NCBI GenBank assembly: GCA_014084085.1 | Contig: NPFB01000116.1 | Span: 4,584-44,320 of the forward strand | Reading direction: 5' to 3' | DNA length: 39,737 nt | Origin: Hondaea fermentalgiana | Taxonomy: Eukaryota > Sar > Bigyra > Thraustochytrida > Thraustochytriidae | Shown: one piece after another, positions 1-7,274 of the stretch | How the letters are laid out: the number at the start of each line of letters is the position of its first letter | Position numbering within the stretch: position 1 is the first letter of the stretch | Notes under the pieces: model-generated | Told to the model about the DNA's origin: nothing | Seen by the model: the letters and a program-made list of their open reading frames with translations, nothing else | Databases searched by the model: none | Position numbers and translations under genes: made by a program

Positions 1-471
1 TACCCCGGCGAGGCGGTTCAATGCGACGAGATCGGCTTTGACTGGATCGCAACGAGCCTGCGACGGATCTTGGTGGTCGTAAAGGATACTTGCCTTGATG
101 CGGCCATCAAAGACGTGCTTTCCGCAGACTATCAAGTCGATCTCGTTAGAACGGTCGAGGGTGCAAAGGAAAAGCTCGCCGAGCACATCTACGCCGCCGT
201 GCTGGTGGCGAGCGACAGCGTTGCTGCTTCGGCGCTGGCAGCACATCCAACGATTTTGGACACGGAAGGGTCAAGTGCGCGACCTCATTTCAAGCTGATC
301 CGATTCGGTGATGAAGAACTTGATGATGACGGTGAGTTTGACGTGTATCGCCCCGCGGACTTGCAAAGCGTTTTATTTGACGCCTTTTATCAGCACGCTA
401 CGCGTCTTGACGCTGCCTTTGCGAAGCTTCCGCGCATGTCTCTGCACCTTACAGCCTCAGGTAAGAGCTAA
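1..471 (+). CDS. 3' end of a truncated gene; degenerate response-regulator receiver-like domain
   Basis: The reading frame is open from base 1 to a TAA at 469-471, so the true start lies upstream of the window. About 156 residues are visible. The segment from residue 24 (ILVVVKD) through an alpha/beta pattern ending near VYRPADLQSVLFDAF resembles the receiver fold of two-component systems: a beta-1 strand with ILVV, a central strand AAVLVASDS where the phosphoacceptor Asp usually sits, and a late strand plus Pro similar to the KP motif. The usual acidic pocket and phosphoacceptor Asp are not evident, so it would be a pseudo-receiver, perhaps the tail of a hybrid histidine kinase. No neighbour supports the role. 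The coding status is fairly secure from codon regularity and the long open frame; the domain assignment is tentative and made by eye. Confidence 0.5.
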   Translation, partial: YPGEAVQCDEIGFDWIATSLRRILVVVKDTCLDAAIKDVLSADYQVDLVRTVEGAKEKLAEHIYAAVLVASDSVAASALAAHPTILDTEGSSARPHFKLIRFGDEELDDDGEFDVYRPADLQSVLFDAFYQHATRLDAAFAKLPRMSLHLTASGKS

Positions 472-1138
472 ACCCTGAAAGGCCCGGACAAAAGATAAAT
501 ATACAGTAAGAAGTTGAAAAACCATACCGCTTGCCTGCCAGCTGTGATGTAGCACTGCATACAGTAAGAAGCTGATATATACCGCTTGCCTGCCAGCTGT
601 AACGTAGCGCTGCGTAGCTCTTCGTATTCACTGCGAGCGAGAGATCGACAGTTTAGGGGAAGGAAGGGGGTGCGCGCGGGGACTGCGTCCCAGCGGTGTG
701 CGCCAATACCGTCGCTCTACTAGGCAGTAGGAGCTGAAGGTAGGATGGAGCGGCACGCGGCAAACAGTGTAGTGTAGTAAGTGCAGAGCAGGGCAGGGCA
801 GCGCGAGCGCATGAAGGCGTAGCCTGGCGCGAACGAGGGCGAGGGCACCTTCGGCTTGCGAAAGTGCGCGCGAGCGCGGCGAGGGCGCCCTGGAGCAGCC
901 CCGTCTCGAATGCGCAGGAAGGCGCCTGCCTGGCTGCCTGCCTGCGAGCCCGCCTGGCCAGCAGTCTGTATGTATGCCAGGGAGGCGGAGCGCGCAATTC
1001 GGGCGGGCGGGCGGGCGAGCGTAGCAAAACCAGAACGACCCGGAGCAGGACCTGGACCGGAAGAGCACGCAGAGGAAGAGTCGTATTGAGTTGGTGTGTT
1101 GTTAATTGATTGGGGATCTAGAGCAAAGACTCGCAAGC
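472..1138. other. Intergenic region with a 58/55-bp tandem duplication and GC-rich leader
   Basis: No credible gene is seen. The first part carries two near-identical units (501-558 and 559-613). The second part (about 640-1100) is GC-rich and low in complexity, with GCCTGCCTGGC-type and GGGCGGGC-type runs at 925-960 and 1000-1019. It is probably the promoter and 5' leader of the dehydrogenase that starts at 1139. Short frames on the minus strand here consist of Ala, Arg, Pro and Ser runs and look like composition artefacts. Confidence 0.6.
501..613. repeat. Two-copy imperfect tandem repeat, about 58 bp
   Basis: Unit 1 covers 501-558 and unit 2 covers 559-613. Both begin ATACAGTAAGAAG and end with TTGCCTGCCAGCTGT followed by a GTAGC-CTGC segment. 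Unit 2 is 3 bp shorter and has a few substitutions. It lies just downstream of the stop codon of the partial gene, so it probably sits in its 3' UTR or terminator region. Confidence 0.8.
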
Positions 1139-2233
1139 ATGAAGGTGGAAGGTCTTGTAGCGATGGTGACGGGCGGCGGGTCCGGCATGGGCCGGGACCT
1201 CGTGGTGCAGCTGGCCAAGGCTGGCTGCCACGTCGCGTTCTGCGACGTCTCGCAAGCCGGCATTGACGAGACTGTCAAGCTCGCCCAGGCCACGGCGCGC
1301 AAAGGAATTCGCGTCATGGGCGGCAAGGTCGACGTGACGGACCGGGAAGGCCTCCAGCGCTTCGCAGAGGAGGTCGTGTCCAAGAACAACGACAAGCTCC
1401 ACTTGTTGTTTGCCAATGCAGGTATCGCCTCGCACGGCCCGCTCATTCACGACGCCAACGCGACGGCCGAGCAGATTGCCAGCAAGGAGCGCGAGTGGGA
1501 CCGTTGCTTCGAGATCGACTTTTTTGGCGTGCTGTACACACTCCGCGCGTTTCTCCCGCATATTGTGCGCCAAGACAAGGGCTACGTTGTGGTGACGAGC
1601 TCTGTGAATGGCTTTTGGACGTGGCCCGAGCACAGCTGCTACACGGCCGCCAAGTTTGGCGTTCGCGGCTTGACCGAGTCTCTCCTCGTTGAAACGTACG
1701 CCAAGGCCCCGCACGTCCAAGTGGCGTGCGTGCACCCTGGTGGCGTACGTACGAACATCGTGCGCAATTCGACCTTTGCCAAGAACAAGGAGGGCAAGAC
1801 TTCGGACATTACTGGCGACTTTGACAAAATTGCGGGTCTCTCGTCTGCGGAGGCCGCCGAGTGGATCCTCGACGGCGTCGCTCGTGACCACACGCGTATT
1901 CTCGTCGGCTATGACGCTGTGCTTTGGGACAAGATGAACCGTCTCAGTCCCCACGGCGGGTACAAGGTCTTTGGCGCTCTCGGCCGGGAGGGCATTGCCC
2001 AGTGGGACCCGACTCGTGCTTCTGAGAACATTGTCCAGGCCAAGAAGGTTTCCTTGCTCGGCTGGTTGCGCTTCCTCAAGGACGGTGGCCTCTTTTTCCT
2101 TATCTTTAGCGCTCCCGCCACGGCCATGAACTTGATTCGCCAGCTTACGGGCGCTTCGGCATCGCAGGTTCTTACCCTTTCTGCCATTCTCGCGCTCGTC
2201 AAGCTCCAGCGCTCCTCGCGCTCCCGTATTTGA
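1139..2233 (+). CDS. Short-chain dehydrogenase/reductase (SDR), upstream paralog
   Basis: Predicted NAD(P)-dependent oxidoreductase of the classical SDR superfamily, 364 residues. Visible motifs are the Rossmann glycine motif TGGGSGMG at 11-18, NAG at 93-95, a catalytic Ser at 155 in the SSVNG segment, and Tyr168 with Lys172 (YTAAK). Spacing Ser-13-Tyr-4-Lys fits the active family. The core ends near residue 260; the extension carries a hydrophobic stretch around 315-330 (GGLFFLIFSAP) and a second at the C-terminus followed by Arg, which suggests membrane association. The start is set at 1139 because the paralog at 3172 begins with the same MKVEGLVA; an in-frame upstream start at 1106 would add 11 residues with no counterpart. 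The substrate cannot be told from sequence; a lipid or retinoid-like substrate is only a guess from the membrane tail. Confidence 0.9.
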   Translation: MKVEGLVAMVTGGGSGMGRDLVVQLAKAGCHVAFCDVSQAGIDETVKLAQATARKGIRVMGGKVDVTDREGLQRFAEEVVSKNNDKLHLLFANAGIASHGPLIHDANATAEQIASKEREWDRCFEIDFFGVLYTLRAFLPHIVRQDKGYVVVTSSVNGFWTWPEHSCYTAAKFGVRGLTESLLVETYAKAPHVQVACVHPGGVRTNIVRNSTFAKNKEGKTSDITGDFDKIAGLSSAEAAEWILDGVARDHTRILVGYDAVLWDKMNRLSPHGGYKVFGALGREGIAQWDPTRASENIVQAKKVSLLGWLRFLKDGGLFFLIFSAPATAMNLIRQLTGASASQVLTLSAILALVKLQRSSRSRI

Positions 2234-3036
2234 TTTGATATGATGCATTTCGTTCTTCTTTGTCGCTTTTACACTAGATACATACCAAGTAAGCAAGTCC
2301 ACAACTATTCACTCACCAATTGTAGCCAGCCTGAGGCCTCTTTGCCCCGCCAATGTTTGCGCTTCCTAAAGATAATCTCATTCTTTCATCATCTGGCAGT
2401 CCCAATTGTCACAGTTGGCGAGGGGTTCGCGCCTTTGACCGGCCACATTGCCATGACCTGTTGGATGCCATGGTGCTGGCGTCCCCTACCCTCGCTAGCT
2501 TTCGCATTTCGCTCCACGGCCGCCCACCTGGCCGCGTGTATCTTCGTGAGTAAAAACTGCAGCATCTTCTCTTCCAGTAGACCTGGATCACTAGTCGGCC
2601 TATAGCTGGCAGGCAGGCAATGCGTCAACGAAGAGAGCGGAGTTTGTGAGCTCGACCTGGACCTTGAGCGGCGGCTCCTCGACGCAGCCAGGACGCTGCC
2701 GTTCTGCCGCCCGCTGCGGCGCGCCTAGGCCTTCCTGGCGAAAACCACGTCGCGGCCGTTCCTCCGCGAATGAAGATAGATGCCCGCCCCGTCGCGTCCA
2801 GTCCGCCGCCCTGGGGTCGCGGCGGGTGCAGGATACCCATTGCGGGACCCACTTTGTCGGATGAGTAGCTGGCAACACTGCCGGGGTTCGTTCGTGAAAG
2901 CAGCAAAAGGGAGAAGCAGCAGCAGGTCTGGCTGGATCAGCAAACCCTCAAAAGCGAAGAATCTATCAAGTTGCCCGCAAACTCACTGTCAGACCAAGGT
3001 TCGGAGCTTCTCGTCTCAACGACCCCAACGACCCCA

Positions 3037-3067
<31 letters not shown>

Positions 3068-3171
3068 TAGCAAGAGCGACTTGTTGTACGAGAGGGGGGG
3101 AAAGTAAAAAGGTAAAAAGAGCCAAGACGAGACGAGACGAGAGAAGGTAAAGGGGATCAACAGCTGCCGCC
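2234..3171. other. Spacer between the two SDR paralogs
   Basis: No credible gene is seen. It should hold the 3' end of the upstream SDR transcript and the promoter and leader of the downstream one. The leader contains a GAC trinucleotide tract (3043-3067) and a GACGA-type tract (about 3126-3146). The start codon at 3172 is preceded by GCCGCC, a good eukaryotic initiation context. Confidence 0.6.
3043..3067. repeat. Trinucleotide microsatellite (ACG/GAC)n
   Basis: About eight uninterrupted copies of a GAC/ACG unit lie roughly 105 bp upstream of the second SDR start codon, preceded by a short CAACGACCC-type repeat. It is in the presumed 5' leader and is not translated in the predicted frame. 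Confidence 0.9.
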
Positions 3172-4260
3172 ATGAAGGTCGAGGGTCTCGTCGCGGTGAT
3201 CACGGGAGGCGGGTCCGGGATGGGCCAGGAGATGGTCGTGCAGCTGGCCGAGGCCGGGTGCCATGTAGCCTTTTGCGACGTGTCGGAGGCGAGCATCGAA
3301 GAAACCATTGAGCGCGCCAATGCAGCAAAGTCGCAGGGCGTACGGGTCATGGGACGCAAGGTGGACGTGACGGACCGTGCAGCCCTGCAACGCTTCGCCA
3401 AAGAGATTCTTGCGGAGAACGAGAACAGGATCAACCTTTTATTCGCCAACGCTGGAATATTCGCGCATGGCCCGCTCCTCCACGGCGACGACGCCTCGGA
3501 GGAGCACATTGCCAAAAAGGAGCGCGAATGGGACAATTGCTTTGACGTGGATTACTTTGGTGTGCTGCACTCGATTCGCGTTTTCCTGCCGCACATTGTG
3601 CGCCAAGACAAGGGGTACGTGGTTGTCACGTGCTCGGTAAACAGCTACTGGACATGGCCAGAGCAGGGCTGCTACACGGTGTCCAAGTTTGCGGTGCGTG
3701 GTCTCACGGAAGCGCTTCTCACAGAGACGTACGCCAAGGCCCCGCACGTCAAGGTAGCGTGCGTGCATCCAGGTTTCATTCGGACCAACATTGTACGGAA
3801 CTCGGAATATGGCAAGGACGCCTCAGGCAAGGACACTCGGGTCGCGAGCGATTTCGACAAGATCCCTGGCATGCCAGCTTCGGAGGCGGCGGCCTGGATC
3901 CTTGACGGTGTCGCGAACGACCAGACGCGCATTATTGTTGGCTACGACGCCATTCTCTGGGACAAGATGGCCCGTATCAGCCCACACGGTATTTACTCGG
4001 TCTATCGCGCGCTCTCGCGCGAAGGCGTTACGGAATGGGACCCGGTCCGTCCCGATGAGAAGGCGGCCCAGATCGAAAAGGTTACCTTGCTCGGATGGTT
4101 GCGCATTCTCGCCAATGGCGGTCTCTTTATCTTGGCATTCACGCTTCCCTCTGGCCTCATGCGCTCGTTGACCAAGTCTACGGGTGCCTCGCCTCGCCAG
4201 CTTGGCGTCTTGCTCATCGCGCTTGTGGCCCTCATCGCTCGTCGCAAGAGCTTGCGCTAG
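3172..4260 (+). CDS. Short-chain dehydrogenase/reductase (SDR), downstream paralog
   Basis: A 362-residue SDR with the same architecture as the gene at 1139-2233; about two thirds of residues in the first 60 are identical by eye, and the two align without gaps up to the active site. TGGGSGMG is at 11-18, NAG at 93-95, Ser155 (in TCSVNS), Tyr168 and Lys172 (YTVSK). All catalytic positions are intact, so both copies should be active. The C-terminal part has a hydrophobic run GGLFILAFTLP and a terminal LLIALVALIARRK segment ending in basic residues, typical of a C-terminal membrane anchor. The ATG at 3172 is in a strong GCCGCC context and no upstream in-frame start is plausible. Same orientation as its paralog with a 0.9-kb spacer and its own leader, so the pair are separate tandem-duplicate transcription units rather than an operon. 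Substrate unknown. Confidence 0.9.
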   Translation: MKVEGLVAVITGGGSGMGQEMVVQLAEAGCHVAFCDVSEASIEETIERANAAKSQGVRVMGRKVDVTDRAALQRFAKEILAENENRINLLFANAGIFAHGPLLHGDDASEEHIAKKEREWDNCFDVDYFGVLHSIRVFLPHIVRQDKGYVVVTCSVNSYWTWPEQGCYTVSKFAVRGLTEALLTETYAKAPHVKVACVHPGFIRTNIVRNSEYGKDASGKDTRVASDFDKIPGMPASEAAAWILDGVANDQTRIIVGYDAILWDKMARISPHGIYSVYRALSREGVTEWDPVRPDEKAAQIEKVTLLGWLRILANGGLFILAFTLPSGLMRSLTKSTGASPRQLGVLLIALVALIARRKSLR

Positions 4261-6201
4261 CTAGCTCACATTTTTCTTCTACATCGCATCTCGAGCTACT
4301 ATCTGCACTGCTGCTGGCGGATACTACTATTCATTCATTTTTGCGCTGCACATCCGTTTCCAAAGGTTTGGTCAATCTTGAGAAATTATGATCGTCATCA
4401 TGGCGGCGTGTCGATTGGCGGTGGCTGTGACCAGCAAAATACACCTGCCCAGAGAGTCGGCGGCTGCCATGGCCTGTGGCTGCAGCCAGATGCAGCTGCT
4501 GCGAACTCCTTGTGCTCTCCTTGTCCACTCTCTCATGGATCAGCCACGTGCCAGCTGCAGCCCGCAGCCCGCTGCCGGCCAATTTGCCAGCGATGGACCA
4601 CTGGCGAGAGACAGCGACAGGAGACAGCCAGCCTTGCACATGCCATCACCTGAGCCAGGCTCTGGCCGATGTCGATCAAAGAGCGTCTGTGTGCATGCGC
4701 CAGCGTCCTACCTTGCGTCGCTGTCGCTGTCGCAGTGTCGCTGCGGCAGCGAGGGAGGACTCATCGGTCGGAGGCAGCACGCAGGCGCGAACAGACTTGT
4801 CTATCCCCGACGGTCCAAGCCGGCACGAGGGCGCGTGCCCTGGCTGCCGCAAACTCTCGCGCATAGTTATCAGCCGCTGCCGCCGGCAGCCAGCCCTGTC
4901 GTGCTCTCCGCAGCCGCCCGTCTCTGCGGCATGCCATCCTCGACACGATCTGCAGCTGCATTGGTCGTAGCAGCGCGACACGCGCGCCGGTGATGCCACG
5001 TGCACCTGCGAATGGCACGTGCCCAGCCGAACAACCCTTTTTCGGAGGTCGAATCGGGCCAAAAAGCCAAGACTTTCCATCTCAGCAGCAGATATCTTCC
5101 ACGCCTCCGCTCCGTCCTTAGCCAGCTATGCATACCAGCACGTGCTACAGCCACAGCATTCGTCGCGACGCCACTGAATAGCTCAGCTCGTCACGTCACG
5201 GTGCGGCTGCGGGTTGGCCATGCGCAGAACGAGGCCGCTGTCGCTGTCGTCGGTGCGGCAGGCATCGTCCTTTTCTCCTTTTTTTTTAACCTTTTTCTTT
5301 TTTAGCGCTTCGGACGCTCTTTCCACCGACTCTGCCATCGTGTCCCCCTACCCCGCCCATGTTCTTGCACGGTTCCGTTCCAATCCGCCGCACTCGATTT
5401 CTCTAGGCAGCAAGGCGCGTTCTGTGCACGTGCCCGCAAGCCGCGACCGTGTTCTTGTAGCTGCACCCTAGCACCTCCCACCGGATCGCCCCTACGCTCA
5501 CCTCTGATGATCCCGTTCTCTTTGCCGTTCTCTCGCCTCGCTCTCATCTTTCATTTTGTCGGCTCCCAAGAGGCCCTCCTCGCTGCCTCGCTGCGCTCTC
5601 GCTCGGCCCCTCGCGCCGCTCCGGCCTGCCTGCCCGCCCCCCGCCCGCCTGCCTACAGCCCCTCCGCCCCGCCCCTGCGCAGGCTGCAGCTGGCCGACCG
5701 GCCGGCAGGCCGAAGACGTGCCGCGCGATACCGCAGCGTCCCTCCGTCTGGCCCAGAAAACCCGCCATGGCCGGTGCTCGGGCCTCGAAATCCAGGTGGC
5801 GGCGCCGGAAACGCTGGGCCGGTGGTTGGGCCGGCCGCCCTTTCCTTCTTTCAAGTTGGTTGCGCCGGCAGAGAGAGGCCGACGGCGGCGCCAATCGAGC
5901 GCCTGCGGAGGGCCTCGCTGCAGCTGCGGCAGCGGCCGCGAGCGATCGAGCTGCGGCGAGGCACATCATCGCGACGCTGGCCATGGTGGCTGCTGCTGAT
6001 GCGCGCCCCAGAGAGCGGGCGAGGCGCGCCGAGCTTCTCGCCGACGGAGGGAGCCTCGGCCGGCTTCCTTCTGCGCGGCAGCGCAGCAGCTGCAGCGAGG
6101 AGCGTTAGGTCATGCTCTGGTCTGCGTGTGCGCCTGTGTGCTAGGGGAGGCGGTAGGGGGGGCTAGGGACCGACCACGACTCAGCGTGGGCGCGAGGACC
6201 C

Positions 6202-6249
6202 GGCCCAATAACTTGAAGACAGCCGGCTTCTTCAGGTTCAAGTTGGGCC
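6202..6249. repeat. Imperfect inverted repeat (possible hairpin)
   Basis: The left arm GGCCCAATAACTTGAA pairs with the right arm TTCAAGTTGGGCC, with a small bulge, around a loop of about 19 nt that itself contains the palindrome AGCCGGCT. It lies about 1 kb upstream of the M6 protease start and outside any predicted gene. Function unknown. Confidence 0.6.
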
Positions 6250-6726
6250 AGCCAGGTTGTCTGCGGCATGCCGGCTGGCGGCTGGCCGTCTGCGATGGGA
6301 TGGCAGCCTGCCGTGGCAGGCAGAAGCCGAGCTGCAGCTCTGTCGAGTTTTTGCAGCTGCAGGCCGCCTCGCCACGCCGCGGCGTCTCGGGCAAGCGCGT
6401 CTGGAAACAGAACAGAGTGGAAGGCTTCCGAGTCCTTGGGGAAGAAGAGGGAAAAAAGAAGAAAAAGTAAAAAAGAGCGCCAGCCCTACCTCCTTCTCAT
6501 GCACCCCCTTCCTCGGTCCCTCACCCCCCTTCCAGCCCAAAAGCCCTCGCGCTCCCGCTCCCGCCAGGCTCGCGCGGGGCCGATGCGGGAGCGGGCGAAC
6601 GAGCGGCTGCGGCCACTGCGTCCGGCGGGCTCGTCCTTGTGCACGAGTCAGAAGTAGCGCGTGCACACGCGCGGCGCGCTAGGCGGGTGCTAGGCGTGTG
6701 CTAGGCGCCGGCTGCGGGCCTCCTGC

Positions 6727-6815
6727 TTTCCTTTCCTTTCCTTTCTTCGACGCACGCGCGGCCACGTTCATCGACCGAATGCAAAGGGAAGGAAAGAAAG
6801 AAAGAAAGAAAGAAG
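6727..6815. repeat. CTTTC tract followed by GAAAG tract (mirror-complementary microsatellites)
   Basis: A pyrimidine run of CTTTC units at 6727-6747 is followed about 40 bp later by a purine GAAA/GAAAG run at 6789-6815. The two are complementary, so the single strand could fold into a hairpin; each could also form triplex-type structures. Confidence 0.8.
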
Positions 6816-6910
6816 AACAAGAAGGCGAGCGCCGCGCCGCGTGGGAGGCAAAGAGGCAACCGCGCGCACCGCAGGCTCGGAGTCGAGAGCAGCTCGCTGC
6901 CTTTCGCTAG

Positions 6911-6940
6911 TGGCTGGCTGGCTGGCTGGCTGGCTGGCTT
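6911..6940. repeat. Tetranucleotide microsatellite (GGCT)n
   Basis: About seven consecutive GGCT units precede the palindrome CTTCGAAGCTTCGAAG (6939-6954). In the presumed leader of the M6 protease gene. Confidence 0.9.
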
Positions 6941-7136
6941 CGAAGCTTCGAAGAGGACGCGCTGCCCCGCATCTCCAGCGCAAGGTAGCGCAGGGAATCG
7001 CAACGCAGCAGAGAGGGGAGCGGGACTGCGCGTTCTATTCAGGTTCACGCGCTCGCGCGGCGTTCCTTTTCGCCATCTACATTTGGTGGACCCAGGACAC
7101 TACCCACTCAGACAGACAAACAGCATAAGCAAATCG

Positions 7137-7272
7137 CGAACGAACGAACGAACGAACGAACGAACGAAGGCGCTGCTCGGCGCTTCGCTCGCTCGCTCGC
7201 TCGCAAGCTCGTGCTTGGCCGCGCCTGCAGACAGGCGGCTAGCTATCTAGCTAGCTAGCTTGCTTGCTTGCA
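7137..7272. repeat. Cluster of three tetranucleotide tracts (CGAA)n, (GCTC)n, (CTAG/CTTG)n
   Basis: CGAA repeats lie at 7137-7168, GCTC repeats at about 7185-7204, and CTAG repeats turning into CTTG repeats at about 7238-7271. The last tract ends 3 bp before the ATG at 7275, so the repeats make up most of the proximal 5' leader of the M6 protease. Confidence 0.9.
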
Positions 7273-7274
7273 AC

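Larger units (their letters stand above)
4261..7274. other. 3-kb gene-poor region and repeat-rich leader of the M6 protease
   Basis: No credible coding region is seen. The longest frames (for example 4388-4993 and 5507-6166, both +) are made of Ala, Arg, Pro, Ser and Cys runs with no recognisable domain and have equally long overlapping frames on both strands, as expected in GC-rich low-complexity DNA. The region is dense in CAGCTG and GCCGGC palindromes. An imperfect stem (GGCCCAA..ACTTGAA against TTCAAGTTGGGCC) spans 6202-6249. The last 550 bp hold at least six different simple-repeat tracts before the ATG at 7275. An unannotated non-coding transcript or a long 5' UTR cannot be excluded. 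Confidence 0.55.

Noticed and set aside
1118..2302. A 394-codon frame antisense to the first SDR gene
   Set aside because: It exactly shadows the SDR frame and the translated sequence has no domain pattern.
4388..6166. Long frames of 150-220 codons in the gene-poor region
   Set aside because: They are Ala, Arg, Pro, Ser and Cys-rich, overlap similar frames on the other strand, and show no domain, so they look like by-products of GC-rich composition.
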